Source of the DNA: Halomonas borealis
Lineage (GTDB): Bacteria; Pseudomonadota; Gammaproteobacteria; Pseudomonadales; Halomonadaceae
Reading direction: 5' to 3'
Assembly: GCF_004798905.1 (NCBI RefSeq)
Contig: NZ_SDMO01000004.1
Location: 124,001-188,000 of the forward strand
DNA: 64,000 nt
Shown here: piece after piece, positions 49,496 to 59,341 of the stretch
Position numbering within the stretch: the stretch's first letter is position 1
Layout of the letters: each line of letters begins with the position of its first letter
Translations under genes and position numbers: made by a program
The notes under the pieces: generated by a model
Databases searched by the model: none
What the model was told of the DNA's origin: nothing
Seen by the model: the letters and a program-made list of their open reading frames with translations, nothing else

Positions 49496-49502
49496 GGCCG
49501 CC

Positions 49503-50819
49503 GTGGGCGATGCCTCTCGCTCCTCGCTCGAGGCCTGGCTGACCCGACTGGAGGCGTCGCATCCGGTGAGCATCGAGCTGGGCCTCGAGCGTGTCGCCGA
49601 GGTCGCTCGGCGCATGGGCCTGCTCGACGGGCCCATCGCCGGGCGGACGATCACCGTGGCCGGCACCAATGGCAAGGGCTCCAGCGTGGCCATGCTCGAG
49701 GCGCTGGCCCGTGAGCATGGCATCGTCAGCGCCACCTATACCTCTCCTCATCTGCTGCGCTACAACGAGCGGCTGCGCCTCGACGGGGTCGAGGCCAGCG
49801 ATGCCGCGTTGGTGGCCGGCTTCGAGGCCGTCGAGGCCGCCCGCCTCGACGGCGAGTCGATCAGCCTGACCTATTTCGAGGCCGGCACGCTCGGCGCGCT
49901 GCACGCGATTCGCGAACGGGCCCCCGAACTGGCCATCCTCGAGGTGGGGCTGGGAGGGCGCCTCGATGCCGTCAACGTGCTCGACGCCGACGTGGCCGTG
50001 GTGACTACCATCGCCCGCGATCATGCCGCCTTCCTGGGTGACGATCTCGAGGTCATCGGCCGTGAGAAGGCCGGCATCATGCGCGCGGGCCGCCCGGCGG
50101 TGTTGGGCAGCGAGCGCCTGCCGGCGAGCGTCGCCGACACCGCCGCGGCCCTGGGGGCCGAGCGACACGCACTGGGCGACACGTTTCGCCGTGAGCCGCA
50201 GGGCGAGGGCTGGTCCTGGTCGGGGCGGGACGCCGCGGGCGGCGTCTGCCGCCTCGCGGCATTACCCGATCCCGGCCTGCCGCTGGACAACGCCGCCACG
50301 GCATTGCAGGCGTTCGTCCTGGCCGGCTGGGCGCTCGAGGCCGAGGCCTGTCGCCGGGCGTTGTCGCGGGTCGAGCTGCCCGGGCGCATGCAGTGGCGTG
50401 GCCAATGGTGCCTGGATGTCGGCCATAACCCTCATGCCGCGAGCTACCTGGCCGAACGCCTGGCCGCTCGACCCTGCGCCGGACGCACCATCGCGCTGCT
50501 GGGTATGCTCGCCGACAAGGACGCCAAGGGCGTCATCGACGCGCTGGCACCGGCGGTCGACGCCTGGCTACCGGTGAGCCTCGCGGGCGAGCGGGCGCGC
50601 AGCGCCGCGGCACTGGCCGACTGCCTCGAGTCGCTCGGCCAACCCGTGCTGCATCGGGCGGAGTCTCCGGCGGCCGGCGTGGCCTGGCTGGCCGAGCGCC
50701 TGGATCCGGCCGACCGGGTCCTGGTCTGCGGCTCCTTCTTCACTGTGGCCGACGTGCTGGCGGCCTGGGCCAAGCCGGCGCAGACTGCCATGGAGGCCGG
50801 CAACGAGGGAACGAGATGA
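49503..50819 (+). CDS. folC: Bifunctional folylpolyglutamate/dihydrofolate synthase
   Basis: A 438-residue Mur-ligase-family enzyme. The ATP-binding P-loop is ITVAGTNGKGSSVAMLEAL. The folate-binding segment SPHLLRYNERLRLDG and the central LEVGLGGRLDAVN are family signatures; DVGHNPHAA lies in the C-terminal domain. GTG 49503 is chosen because GAGG lies 5 bases upstream; GTG 49485, overlapping the accD end, is possible. The frame is open further into accD but is non-homologous there. The next gene overlaps its stop (ATGA). Confidence 0.94.
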   Translation: MGDASRSSLEAWLTRLEASHPVSIELGLERVAEVARRMGLLDGPIAGRTITVAGTNGKGSSVAMLEALAREHGIVSATYTSPHLLRYNERLRLDGVEASDAALVAGFEAVEAARLDGESISLTYFEAGTLGALHAIRERAPELAILEVGLGGRLDAVNVLDADVAVVTTIARDHAAFLGDDLEVIGREKAGIMRAGRPAVLGSERLPASVADTAAALGAERHALGDTFRREPQGEGWSWSGRDAAGGVCRLAALPDPGLPLDNAATALQAFVLAGWALEAEACRRALSRVELPGRMQWRGQWCLDVGHNPHAASYLAERLAARPCAGRTIALLGMLADKDAKGVIDALAPAVDAWLPVSLAGERARSAAALADCLESLGQPVLHRAESPAAGVAWLAERLDPADRVLVCGSFFTVADVLAAWAKPAQTAMEAGNEGTR

Positions 50820-51496
50820 AGTATGGATGGCGAGAGCGGATCAGCGGTGCGCTGATCCTGTTGGCCCTGGCGGTGATCTTCCTGCCGCTGTTGTTCGATG
50901 ATCCGGCGCCGCGAGAGGATCGGCCCCGGCCGACGATGACCATCGAGCAGCCGATCGAGGTGCCACACCGGGAGCCCGAGGCGCCGACGCCTCCGGACGA
51001 GGTATCGTCACGCGATCAGGCGTCGGGCGGCGATGAGACCGCCACGCTCGATACGGGACAAGCCGTAGCGTCGCGCGACGCGCAGGATGCCGACGGGGCC
51101 GGCGAGGGCCAGGAGACGGCCGACGCCGAGCCGGAACCGAAACCTGAGCCGAGCCCCGCGCCACCCGCCGAGGAGGTCGAGACCGAGGTCGATCCTATCG
51201 CCGATTTGGCGCGGGCGGCCGATGAGCGGATGGCGGCCGCCGACGAGCCGACCCGCGAAGCGGTGTCCGGCGGCGAGTGGGCGGTGCAGGTGGGCAGCTT
51301 CGGCGAGCCCGCCAACGCCGAGCGTCTCGAGGCACGCCTCGCGGACGAGGGTTTCCCCGCCTATCGGCGCCCGCGGGACGACCGCCTGACCACCGTGTAC
51401 GTCGGCCCCTACGCCAGCAGCGAGGTCGCCGAGCGCGCGATGACCGAGCTCAAGGCTGACCTCAATCTTCAGGGACTGCTGGTGGAGGCGGAGTGA
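50816..51496 (+). CDS. SPOR-domain membrane protein (DedD-like)
   Basis: A 226-residue protein with an N-terminal transmembrane anchor (ISGALILLALAVIFLPLLF). A long Pro/Glu/Asp-rich periplasmic linker follows, and the C-terminal SPOR domain starts at EWAVQVGSFGEPANAERL. SPOR domains bind denuded glycan strands at the division septum; DedD occupies the same folC-cvpA position in E. coli. ATG 50816 overlaps the folC stop and its own stop overlaps cvpA, so all three are coupled. Confidence 0.9.
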   Translation: MKYGWRERISGALILLALAVIFLPLLFDDPAPREDRPRPTMTIEQPIEVPHREPEAPTPPDEVSSRDQASGGDETATLDTGQAVASRDAQDADGAGEGQETADAEPEPKPEPSPAPPAEEVETEVDPIADLARAADERMAAADEPTREAVSGGEWAVQVGSFGEPANAERLEARLADEGFPAYRRPRDDRLTTVYVGPYASSEVAERAMTELKADLNLQGLLVEAE

Positions 51497-52056
51497 CACT
51501 GACCTGGCTGGACTGGCTGTTCGTGGCGGTGCTGGCCGTCACCGGTATCGCCGGGCTGATGCGCGGCCTGGTCCGCGAGGCGCTTGGCCTGGCGGCCTGG
51601 GTGGTGGCGCTGCTGGCGGCGCGCTGGCTCGCCGATCCCCTGGCGGCACGGCTCGATGGCCTGATCGACAGCCCCGACGGTCGCCTGATCCTGGCCTTCG
51701 TGCTGGTGGTGCTCGGCGTCATCCTGGCCTGTGGCGTGATCATCCGTCTGATCCAGGCCGCCGTGGAATGGGTCGGCATGGGCCTGTTCAATCGCGTGGC
51801 CGGCGCCGCCTTCGGCCTGGCCAAGGGCGGCGCGATCCTGGTGGTGGTCACGCTGCTGATCGGCCTGACCCCGCTGGACAAGCTCGAGGCCTGGCAACAG
51901 GCGACCCTGCGACCCCCCTTCGAACAGTTGAAGGGTTGGGCGATCGGTCGTCTGGCGGCCTGGGAAGGGCGGTTGCCGGTCTCCCCCGCATCCTTCGGCG
52001 ATCCCGCCTCCCTCATGCCGCCTCAGGCGGCGGATGACGAGATCGCCACCCCCTGA
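51493..52056 (+). CDS. cvpA: CvpA family membrane protein
   Basis: A 187-residue protein with four predicted transmembrane helices, beginning LTWLDWLFVAVLAVTGIAGL and containing RGLVREALGLAAW and ILACGVIIRLIQAAVEWVG. In E. coli CvpA is needed for colicin V production and envelope tolerance and sits upstream of purF, as here. The start is GTG 51493, overlapping the previous stop. The gap to purF is 57 bp. Confidence 0.92.
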   Translation: MTLTWLDWLFVAVLAVTGIAGLMRGLVREALGLAAWVVALLAARWLADPLAARLDGLIDSPDGRLILAFVLVVLGVILACGVIIRLIQAAVEWVGMGLFNRVAGAAFGLAKGGAILVVVTLLIGLTPLDKLEAWQQATLRPPFEQLKGWAIGRLAAWEGRLPVSPASFGDPASLMPPQAADDEIATP

Positions 52057-52113
52057 CACGATCGAACGCGGCGGCCGCGTGCCGCCCAACCAAGGTAAGC
52101 GAGGTAAGGTGTA

Positions 52114-53634
52114 ATGTGCGGTATCGTGGGCCTGATGGCCAAACAGGCAGTGAACCAGGGGATCTACGATGCCCTGACGGTGTTACAACACCGTGGCCAG
52201 GATGCCGCCGGCATGATGACCTGGAATGGTGGGCGTTTCCTGTTGCGCAAGAGTAACGGCCTGGTACGTGACGTCTTCCATACCCGCCACATGGCTCGCC
52301 TCCAGGGTAACCTGGGCATCGGCCACGTGCGCTATCCCACCGCCGGTTCGTCCAGCGAGGCGGAATCCCAGCCGTTCTACGTCAACTCGCCCTATGGCAT
52401 CTCGCTGGCCCATAACGGCAACCTGACCAACGCCGACCAGCTCAAGCAGGAGCTGTTCTCCTCCGACCTGCGCCACATCAACACCAGTTCCGACTCCGAG
52501 GTGCTGCTCAACGTCTTCGCCCACGAGCTGGGCAAGCAGGGGCCGCACCTGACGCCGGGCGATATCTTCGATGCCGTGCGTCGCGTGCATCGTCGTTGCC
52601 TGGGTGGCTATGCGGCGGTGGCGATCATCAACGGCGTGGGCATGGTGGCCTTCCGCGATCCCAACGGGATCCGTCCGGTGGTGTTCGGTAGCCGCGACGA
52701 GGGAGAGGGCCAGGAGGTGATGATCGCCTCCGAGTCGGTGGCGTTGGACGTCGGCGGCTTCGAGCTGCACCGCGACCTGGCGCCGGGCGAGGCGATCTTC
52801 GTCGACATGGACGGCGAGATCCACACCCAGCAGTGTGCCGATGCGCCGCGGCTGGCGCCCTGCATCTTCGAGCATGTCTATCTGGCGCGCCCGGATACCC
52901 TGCTCGATGGTGCCTACGTCTACGGCACCCGCATGGCGATGGGCCGCAAGCTCGCCGATCGCATCAAGCAGGAATGGCCGGACCATGACATCGACGTGGT
53001 CATCCCGATTCCCGATACCTCGCGGACCTCGGCCCTGGAGCTGGCCCAGCACCTGGGTGTGACCTATCGGGAAGGCTTCATGAAGAACCGCTATATCGGG
53101 CGGACCTTCATCATGCCGGGCCAGACACAGCGCAAGAAGTCGGTGCGCCAGAAGCTCAACGCCATCGATATCGAGTTCGAAGACAAGAACGTGCTGCTGG
53201 TGGACGATTCCATCGTGCGCGGTACCACCTGCAATCAGATCATCCAGATGGCTCGGGAGGCCGGCGCCAAGAACGTCTACTTCGCCTCCGCGGCGCCGCC
53301 CGTGCGCTATCCCAACGTCTACGGCATCGACATGCCGGTGGCCAACGAGCTGATCGCCCATGGTCGCAGCGAGGCCGAGGTCGGCGAGCTGATCGGTGCC
53401 GATCGCATGATCTATCAGGACCTCGAGGACCTGAAGGTCGCCTGTCGCGAGATCAACCCGGCTCTGGAAGACTTCGACTGCTCGGTGTTCGATGGTCGCT
53501 ACATCACCGGCGACATCGACGATGCCTATCTGGCCGCCCTGGAGGCCAATCGCAACGACGATGCCAAGTCGGAGCAGAGCGCCGGGGACCACGCGCTGGT
53601 GGGGATGCACAACCAGGATGACGATACCGACTGA
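52114..53634 (+). CDS. purF: Amidophosphoribosyltransferase
   Basis: A 506-residue enzyme catalysing the first step of purine synthesis. The N-terminal nucleophile Cys2 follows the initiator directly (MCGIVGLM), so no propeptide is present. Glutaminase residues lie in [11 protein letters not shown] and LAHNGNLTN. The PRPP-binding loop is [25 protein letters not shown] lies close upstream of ATG 52114. Context (cvpA-purF-metZ) matches Pseudomonas. Confidence 0.97.
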   Translation: MCGIVGLMAKQAVNQGIYDALTVLQHRGQDAAGMMTWNGGRFLLRKSNGLVRDVFHTRHMARLQGNLGIGHVRYPTAGSSSEAESQPFYVNSPYGISLAHNGNLTNADQLKQELFSSDLRHINTSSDSEVLLNVFAHELGKQGPHLTPGDIFDAVRRVHRRCLGGYAAVAIINGVGMVAFRDPNGIRPVVFGSRDEGEGQEVMIASESVALDVGGFELHRDLAPGEAIFVDMDGEIHTQQCADAPRLAPCIFEHVYLARPDTLLDGAYVYGTRMAMGRKLADRIKQEWPDHDIDVVIPIPDTSRTSALELAQHLGVTYREGFMKNRYIGRTFIMPGQTQRKKSVRQKLNAIDIEFEDKNVLLVDDSIVRGTTCNQIIQMAREAGAKNVYFASAAPPVRYPNVYGIDMPVANELIAHGRSEAEVGELIGADRMIYQDLEDLKVACREINPALEDFDCSVFDGRYITGDIDDAYLAALEANRNDDAKSEQSAGDHALVGMHNQDDDTD

Positions 53635-53646
53635 CGAGGAAGCGCC

Positions 53647-54846
53647 ATGCACGACGAATCTCACCCCGAGACGCAGTGGGGGCTCGATACCCTGGCGATC
53701 CGCACCGGGCACCATCGCACCGCCGAGCAGGAACACGGCGAGCCGATCTTCCCGACCTCGAGCTTCGTCTACGAGAGCGCCGCCGAGGCGGCGCGCAAGT
53801 TCGTGGGCGAGGAGCCAGGCAATGTCTACTCGCGCTTCACCAATCCCACGGTGCAGACCTTCGAGCGCCGCCTCGCGGCCCTGGAGGGCGGCGAGCGTTG
53901 CGTGGCCACGAGTTCCGGGATGGCGGCGATTCTTTCCACGGCGCTGGCGCTGCTGCAGGCCGGCGACGAGATCGTCGCCTCGCGCTCGTTGTTCGGCTCC
54001 ACGGTGAGCCTGTTCGACAAGTATCTGGGTAAATTCGGCATCACCACCCGCTACGTCGAGCTCTCCGACCTGGCGGCCTGGGAAGCGGCCATCACGCCCT
54101 CCACCAAGCTGCTGTTCGCCGAGACGCCGTCGAACCCGTTGTCCGAGGTGGGCGACATCTCCGCCTTGGCCGAGCTGGCCCATCGCCACGGGGCCTGGCT
54201 TGCCATCGACAACTGCTTCCTGACGCCGGCGCTGCAGAAGCCGCTGGCGCTGGGCGCCGACCTGGTGATCCACTCCGCCACCAAGTACCTGGACGGCCAG
54301 GGCAGGGCGATCGGCGGTGCCGTGGTGGGCCCCGACGCGCTGCTGGCGGAGCTGTTCGGCGTGGTGCGTACCTGCGGACCCTGCCTGAGCCCCTTCAACG
54401 CCTGGATCTTCCTCAAGGGCCTCGAGACCCTGGGGCTACGCATGCAGGCCCACTGCGACAACGCCCAGCGGCTCGCCGAATGGCTCGAGGCGCATCCGGC
54501 GGTGGAGCGGGTCTACTATAGCGGCCTGGCCAGCCATCCTCAGCAGGCGCTGGCCGCGCGTCAGCAGAAGGGCGCCGGCGCCGTGCTCGGGGTCGAGATC
54601 CGGGGCGGGCGCGAGGCGGCCTGGTCGGTGATCGATGCCACGCGCATGCTGTCGATCACCGGCAACCTGGGCGACGTCAAGTCCACCATCACCCATCCGG
54701 CGACCACCACCCATGGGCGCCTGTCGGACGAGCAGAAGCGTGCCGCCGGTATTCGCGAGGGCCTGATCCGCCTGTCGGTAGGACTCGAGGATGTCGCCGA
54801 TGTCCAGGCCGATCTGGCCCGTGGCCTCGACGCGCTGATCCGCTGA
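53647..54846 (+). CDS. metZ: O-succinylhomoserine sulfhydrylase
   Basis: A 399-residue PLP enzyme of the Cys/Met-metabolism (gamma-family) group. The PLP lysine is in DLVIHSATKYLDGQGRAIGG. N-terminal TLAIRTGHHRTAEQEHGEPI and VYSRFTNPTVQTFERRLAAL are typical. Placement after purF and the family pattern match Pseudomonas MetZ, which makes homocysteine directly from O-succinylhomoserine and sulfide. GAGGAAG precedes ATG 53647. A strong terminator follows. Confidence 0.93.
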   Translation: MHDESHPETQWGLDTLAIRTGHHRTAEQEHGEPIFPTSSFVYESAAEAARKFVGEEPGNVYSRFTNPTVQTFERRLAALEGGERCVATSSGMAAILSTALALLQAGDEIVASRSLFGSTVSLFDKYLGKFGITTRYVELSDLAAWEAAITPSTKLLFAETPSNPLSEVGDISALAELAHRHGAWLAIDNCFLTPALQKPLALGADLVIHSATKYLDGQGRAIGGAVVGPDALLAELFGVVRTCGPCLSPFNAWIFLKGLETLGLRMQAHCDNAQRLAEWLEAHPAVERVYYSGLASHPQQALAARQQKGAGAVLGVEIRGGREAAWSVIDATRMLSITGNLGDVKSTITHPATTTHGRLSDEQKRAAGIREGLIRLSVGLEDVADVQADLARGLDALIR

Positions 54847-54855
54847 CGCGAAGCC

Positions 54856-54890
54856 ATCCGCATGCTGCTCGGACGGCATGCGGATTTTTT
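54856..54890 (+). terminator. Rho-independent terminator after metZ
   Basis: Stem ATCCGCATGC / GCATGCGGAT (54856-54865, 54876-54885) with a 10-base loop and a T run. A second GCATGCGG plus six-T element lies ~20 bp further (54899-54913), suggesting duplication of the 3' arm. Confidence 0.87.
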
Positions 54891-54975
54891 GAACGCAGCA
54901 TGCGGCTTTTTTCAGCGGATTCACGCGTCTCGTTCGGGTAGTCTGGCCTCTCATTCATCCCGCTCGGGAGCGGTC

Positions 54976-55554
54976 ATGTGGCGTAATACCTCCTCCGGCT
55001 GGGGCATCATCAGTATCCTGCTGCACTGGCTGAGCGCGCTGGCCTTCGTGGGTCTCTTCGTGCTGGGCTGGTGGATGACCGGTCTTGGCTATTACGATGG
55101 CTGGTATAACCTGGCGCCTTGGTGGCATCGTTCGGTGGGCATGCTGCTGTTGGCCGTGACCCTGGTTCGCCTGGTTTGGCGCTTCATGCAGCCGGCCCCG
55201 CGACTGCCTGGCTCGCGCCTGGAGCGCGTGGCCGCCCATCTGGGGCACAGCGGGCTCTATGGGCTGATGTTGCTGGTGCTGGTCAGTGGCTACTTGATCT
55301 CCACGGCCGAGGGCGCCGGCATCGGAGTGTTCGGCCTCATCGAGGTGCCGGCGCTGGTGACGGGGCTACCCGATCAGGCGAGCCTGGCCGGGCTGATCCA
55401 CTGGTATGCGGCCTTGGCGCTGATGGGGCTGGCCGCCGGCCACGCCCTGGTGGCGCTCAAGCACCATTGGCTGGATCGCCATGACACCCTGAAGCGCATG
55501 CTGTCACCTCGTTTCGCCCAGGCTCGCCGCCGCGGCGGGTCATCTCACGACTGA
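54976..55554 (+). CDS. Cytochrome b561 family protein
   Basis: A 192-residue four-helix membrane protein. Candidate heme-ligand histidines occur in ILLHWLSALAF, WWHRSVGMLLL, HLGHSGLYGLML and IHWYAALALMGLAAGHALV, the spacing of the bacterial b561/CybB family. ATG 54976 (GGGAG upstream) is chosen over open sequence upstream overlapping the metZ terminator. Such proteins move electrons between quinols and periplasmic partners; a YceI-family protein is encoded 40 bp downstream, a common pairing. Confidence 0.9.
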   Translation: MWRNTSSGWGIISILLHWLSALAFVGLFVLGWWMTGLGYYDGWYNLAPWWHRSVGMLLLAVTLVRLVWRFMQPAPRLPGSRLERVAAHLGHSGLYGLMLLVLVSGYLISTAEGAGIGVFGLIEVPALVTGLPDQASLAGLIHWYAALALMGLAAGHALVALKHHWLDRHDTLKRMLSPRFAQARRRGGSSHD

Positions 55555-55594
55555 ACCCTGTCACGCATCACCGAAACCTCGTAAGGAGTCCGCG

Positions 55595-56179
55595 ATGTTC
55601 AAGAAAACCGCCCTCAGTGCCGCCTTGGCCGCCGCTTCATTGGTGCCGTTCTCCCAGGCTCAGGCCGCCGACTACGCCCTCGATACCGACGGTCAGCATG
55701 CCTTCATCCAATTCAAGATCAGCCACCTGGGCTTCTCCTATATCCTGGGTAGCCTCGAGGAGTTCAGCGGCGGGTTCAGCTACGATCCCCAGAACCCGGA
55801 GGCCGCCTCGGCCAACCTGGAGGTGGATGTTGCCAGCTTGACCACCAACCACGCCGAGCGTGACAAGCACATCAAGAGCGACGACTTCCTCGACGTGGCC
55901 GAGTACCCGAGTGCCAGCTTCTCGTCCACCGGCTTCGAACCCTCCGGGGAAGGCGAGGGCGTGCTGACCGGTGAGCTGACCCTGCACGGAGAGACGCATA
56001 CCATCGAGATGCCGGTGACCCTGCTCGGCGAAGGCGACGATCCCTGGGGCAACTATCGCGCGGGATTCGAGGGCACGACGACCCTGACGCTTGCCGATTA
56101 CGGCATCGACATGTCGGACTTCCCGGCGCCGATGCATGAACTCGAGCTCTACGTGACCTTCGAGGGCATCCGCCAGTAA
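55595..56179 (+). CDS. YceI family periplasmic protein
   Basis: A 194-residue exported lipocalin-like protein. The signal peptide ends AQA-ADYA and the mature part begins with the YceI pattern DTDGQHAFIQFKISHLGFSY. LEVDVASLTTNHAERDKHI and FPAPMHELELYVTFEG are typical; the fold binds isoprenoids such as ubiquinone analogues. TAAGGAG precedes ATG 55595. It likely forms an operon with the b561 gene, matching the common cybB-yceI arrangement. Confidence 0.92.
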   Translation: MFKKTALSAALAAASLVPFSQAQAADYALDTDGQHAFIQFKISHLGFSYILGSLEEFSGGFSYDPQNPEAASANLEVDVASLTTNHAERDKHIKSDDFLDVAEYPSASFSSTGFEPSGEGEGVLTGELTLHGETHTIEMPVTLLGEGDDPWGNYRAGFEGTTTLTLADYGIDMSDFPAPMHELELYVTFEGIRQ

Positions 56180-56206
56180 GCCACTCGGCTTTTCTCCTCG
56201 ACAGTC

Positions 56207-56235
56207 AGCGCGCCCGGCCCTTGGCCGGGCGCGCT
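56207..56235 (+). terminator. Hairpin after the YceI gene
   Basis: Stem AGCGCGCCCGGCC / GGCCGGGCGCGCT with loop CTT, 28 bp after the stop. It is very stable but lacks a T run. Confidence 0.45.
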
Positions 56236-56351
56236 GCGTTGGTGGCGGCCCTCGACGTGCGTCGCCCGCGATGAGGGGATCGTTGCGCGCCTGAGCCACG
56301 ACGCGACTTCGCGTAGAATGGGCCGCCTTTGAACATCGCCACGGAGTCCTT

Positions 56352-57701
56352 GTGTTGCGAAACGATCAGAATGCCCCCCCGTTGGGGGTGACACTCTGGC
56401 GCCAGACCTGGCCGATGGCCATCGGCGTGTTGTCCTTGCTGGGTTTCCAGCTGGTCGATAGTGCCTTCGTGGCCCGGTTGGGTACCGCGCCACTGGCCGC
56501 CCAATCCTTCACCCTGCCACTGTCTTTCCTGATCATCGGCGTGCAGGTGGGCATGGGCATCGCCATCGCCGCCTTGATCTCCCGGGCGCTGGGCGGCGGA
56601 GAAGAGGCGCGTGCCCGTCGGCTGGGCAGCCTGGTGCTGCTGGTCGGGGCGCTGGTCATCGCCGGGTTGGCATGGGGGTTGTGGCTGGCTCAGGCGCCGA
56701 TCTTCCGGCGCCTGGGGGCCGTGCCTGAGTCGCTGTCACTGATCCGCGCCTACTGGGGGCCTCAGCTGCTCTCCGCCTGGGTGGGGGCGCTGCTCTATTT
56801 CGCCTACAGCCTGTTTCGCGCCCATGGCAATACGCGTCTGCCAGGATCGCTGATGGTCCTCACCAGCCTGGCCAATCTGGCCCTCGACCCGCTTTTGATC
56901 TTCGGCATCGGCGACTGGCCGGGGCTAGGCTTGCCGGGCGCGGCCTGGGCCACGGTGCTGGCCATGCTGGTAGGCCTGGCGGTGATGGGCGTGCGCCTGA
57001 TGGGGACCGACTGGCTGGCCACGCGTGGTCTGTGGGAAGAGGCTCGGCAGTCGCTGCGCCCCTTCCTCGGCATCGCCGGACCGGCCATGATCAGCCAGCT
57101 GATGCCGCCGCTGGCCGCCATGCTGGCGATATCGGTGGTGGCGCGGCTCGGTGAGTCCCAGGTCGCGGCCTGGGGGCTGGCCAGCCGCCTGGAGACGGTC
57201 TCGCTGATGGCGGTGTTGGCGATGACCATGTCGCTGCCTCCCTGGCTGGGGCGTTGCTACGGTGCCGGTGACTGGCCGCAGGTACACCGCCTGATGCGCC
57301 TCGCACTCAAGGTGGTGGTGGTCTGGCAGCTGGCGCTGGGGCTGGTGCTGGCGCTGGCCGCGCCTTGGGTGGCCGTGGCCCTCGCCGGCACCGCGGAGGT
57401 CAGCACCGACCTGACGGTATTGATGCGCTGCTTGCCGCCGAGCTATGCCGCGTTAGGGGTCTGCATGCTGGTGGTGTCCGCCGGCAATGCGCTGGGCTGG
57501 CCGTTACGGGCGATGCTGATGTCCGCCGCGCGGCTGTTCGTCTTCTATCTGCCCTGCCTGGGCGCGGGGGCCTGGCTGGGTGGCCTGCCGGGGCTGGCGC
57601 TGGGGGCTGCGTTGGGCAATCTGCTGGCCGGCCTTGCGGCCTGGGGGCTGTTGCGGCGCATCCTGGCCAGCCCCCGACGCCAGGCGTCGGTTTCAGGGTA
57701 G
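56352..57701 (+). CDS. MATE-family efflux transporter (NorM/DinF type)
   Basis: A 449-residue membrane protein with 12 predicted helices arranged as two six-helix bundles. The N-terminal half includes GFQLVDSAFVARLGTAPLAA and the second half FLGIAGPAMISQLMPPLAAM, typical of MATE exporters, which expel cationic drugs or metabolites in exchange for Na+ or H+. The start is GTG 56352 with GGAG upstream. Substrate and coupling ion cannot be deduced. An AT-rich intergenic region separates it from dadA. Confidence 0.9.
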   Translation: MLRNDQNAPPLGVTLWRQTWPMAIGVLSLLGFQLVDSAFVARLGTAPLAAQSFTLPLSFLIIGVQVGMGIAIAALISRALGGGEEARARRLGSLVLLVGALVIAGLAWGLWLAQAPIFRRLGAVPESLSLIRAYWGPQLLSAWVGALLYFAYSLFRAHGNTRLPGSLMVLTSLANLALDPLLIFGIGDWPGLGLPGAAWATVLAMLVGLAVMGVRLMGTDWLATRGLWEEARQSLRPFLGIAGPAMISQLMPPLAAMLAISVVARLGESQVAAWGLASRLETVSLMAVLAMTMSLPPWLGRCYGAGDWPQVHRLMRLALKVVVVWQLALGLVLALAAPWVAVALAGTAEVSTDLTVLMRCLPPSYAALGVCMLVVSAGNALGWPLRAMLMSAARLFVFYLPCLGAGAWLGGLPGLALGAALGNLLAGLAAWGLLRRILASPRRQASVSG

Positions 57702-57842
57702 TGATATATCCTGTTTTTTAAGGTAATAGTTGGTATCTATTTCAATTTTAATAAAATATTTGAAGAATCTGGTAAATCTAGTGGTTAATAATAGCAAAAT
57801 CATCTGATCGGCTTCTCCTATACTCTCCCACATCTTATCGTC
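57702..57842. promoter_or_regulatory. AT-rich control region upstream of dadA
   Basis: About 140 bp of AT-rich DNA (for example TTTTAATAAAATATTTG and GGTTAATAATAGC) stands out against the GC-rich genome. It precedes dadA, which is under Lrp-type control in E. coli and Pseudomonas (DadR), so Lrp-family sites are plausible. No unambiguous -35/-10 pair was found. Confidence 0.4.
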
Positions 57843-57862
57843 CGGGGTGGCCCGGACGATCT

Positions 57863-57892
57863 CGCATCCGCATCCGCATCCGCATCCGCATG
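57863..57892 (+). repeat. CGCATC hexamer tandem repeat in the dadA leader
   Basis: Four perfect CGCATC units (57863-57886) followed by CGCATG, 51 bp before the dadA ATG. It could vary by slippage. Confidence 0.75.
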
Positions 57893-57942
57893 CGACACGG
57901 CGATCGACAAGACGCCTCAGACCATCAGGGGGAGAGCAGCGC

Positions 57943-59202
57943 ATGAAGGTACTGATTCTCGGTAGTGGCGTGGTGGGCGTCACCAGCGCCTATTATCTGG
58001 CGCGTCAGGGCCATGAGGTAACCGTGGTGGACCGCCAGGCCGCGCCGGCCATGGAGACCAGCTACGGTAACGCCGGGCAGGTGTCCTTCGGTTTCTCCTC
58101 ACCCTGGGCCGCACCGGGTATTCCGCAGAAGGCGGTGAAGTGGATGTTCCAGGAGCATGCGCCGCTGAAGATTCAGCCGCGCATGGATCCGACCATGGCG
58201 CGTTTCATGGCCAAGATGTTCGGCAACTGCACCGCCGAGCGTTATGCCGTGAATAAGGAGCGCATGGTGCGTATCGCCGAGCACAGCCGAACCTGCATCG
58301 ACGAGCTGCGGGCCGAGACGGGCATCCGCTACGAGGATCGCCAGCGCGGGCTGCTGCAGCTGTTCCGGTATGACAGCCAGGTCGAGGCCGTGGCCAAGGA
58401 CATGCAGGTCCTCGAGCGGTGTGGCGTGCGTCACCGGCTGCTCGGCGCCGACGAGATCACGACGGTCGAGCCGGCGCTGTCCCGGGTGCCCGGCAAGTTC
58501 GTCGGCGGCCTGCACCTCCCCGACGACCAGACCGGCGATTGCCATCTGTTCACCAACCGCCTGGCCGATTACTGTCGCGAGCAGCTGGGCGTCGAGTTCC
58601 GTTTCGGCGTCGACATCCAGCGTATCCGTCGCGGCAATGCCGGTGTCGAGGGTGTGATCACCAGTGCCGGCGAACTGACCGCCGATGCCTATGTGGTCTG
58701 CCTGGGCAGTTACTCGCCGTTCCTGGTCAAGGACCTGGGGGTGCGCCTGCCGATCTATCCGGTCAAGGGTTACAGCCTGACGGTGCCGGTGGTAGACGAC
58801 GGCGGGGCACCGCAGTCCACGGTGATGGACGAGACCTACAAGGTGGCGATCTCGCGCTTCGACGATCGCATCCGTGTGGGCGGTACCGCCGAGCTGGCGG
58901 GTCACGACCTGAGCCTGCCCGAGAAGCGTCGGGCGACCATCGACATGGTGGTGCGTGACGTCTTCCCCGAGGGGGGCGACGCGGATCGCGCCGAGTTCTG
59001 GAGCGGCCTGCGGCCGATGACGCCGGACTCGACGCCGATCGTCGGGGCGACCCGCTATGACAACCTGTGGCTCAACACCGGCCACGGCACCCTTGGCTGG
59101 ACCATGAGCTGCGGCAGTGCCCAGCTGCTGTCCGACCTGATGGCGTCGAGCGAGCCGCGTATCGATCCGCAGGGGCTCGACGTCTCGCGCTACGTCGCCT
59201 GA
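57943..59202 (+). CDS. dadA: D-amino acid dehydrogenase small subunit
   Basis: A 419-residue membrane-associated FAD enzyme that oxidises D-alanine and other D-amino acids to 2-oxo acids, feeding electrons to the respiratory chain. The FAD motif is [40 protein letters not shown] and [19 protein letters not shown] ([18 protein letters not shown]) are DadA signatures, and the terminal [19 protein letters not shown] is conserved. ATG 57943 has GGGGAGAG upstream; the longer open frame crosses the hexamer repeats. No dadX is adjacent. Confidence 0.95.
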   Translation: MKVLILGSGVVGVTSAYYLARQGHEVTVVDRQAAPAMETSYGNAGQVSFGFSSPWAAPGIPQKAVKWMFQEHAPLKIQPRMDPTMARFMAKMFGNCTAERYAVNKERMVRIAEHSRTCIDELRAETGIRYEDRQRGLLQLFRYDSQVEAVAKDMQVLERCGVRHRLLGADEITTVEPALSRVPGKFVGGLHLPDDQTGDCHLFTNRLADYCREQLGVEFRFGVDIQRIRRGNAGVEGVITSAGELTADAYVVCLGSYSPFLVKDLGVRLPIYPVKGYSLTVPVVDDGGAPQSTVMDETYKVAISRFDDRIRVGGTAELAGHDLSLPEKRRATIDMVVRDVFPEGGDADRAEFWSGLRPMTPDSTPIVGATRYDNLWLNTGHGTLGWTMSCGSAQLLSDLMASSEPRIDPQGLDVSRYVA

Positions 59203-59229
59203 CGCCACGCCTGTTCGCCGAAGACCGCC

Positions 59230-59255
59230 ACGGCCCGCGCTCCTGCGCGGGCCGT
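59230..59255 (+). terminator. Hairpin after dadA
   Basis: Perfect stem ACGGCCCGCGC / GCGCGGGCCGT with loop TCCT, 27 bp after the dadA stop, T-poor. Confidence 0.47.
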
Positions 59256-59284
59256 CGTCGTATGAGGGGCGCGTGGCAGGCGAC

Positions 59285-59316
59285 AAAGAAAACGCCCGGG
59301 CCACAGGGCCCGGGCG
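59285..59316 (-). terminator. Rho-independent terminator of the phhABC operon
   Basis: Stem CGCCCGGGCC / GGCCCGGGCG (59293-59302, 59307-59316). On the minus strand it is followed by TTTTCTTT (59285-59292). It lies just after the phhC stop. Confidence 0.75.
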
Positions 59317-59341
59317 TCGTGTCACCGAACGCGGTTGCCGT

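Noticed and set aside
52183..54273. 696-codon minus-strand frame opposite purF/metZ
   Set aside because: Antisense shadow without any recognisable motif.
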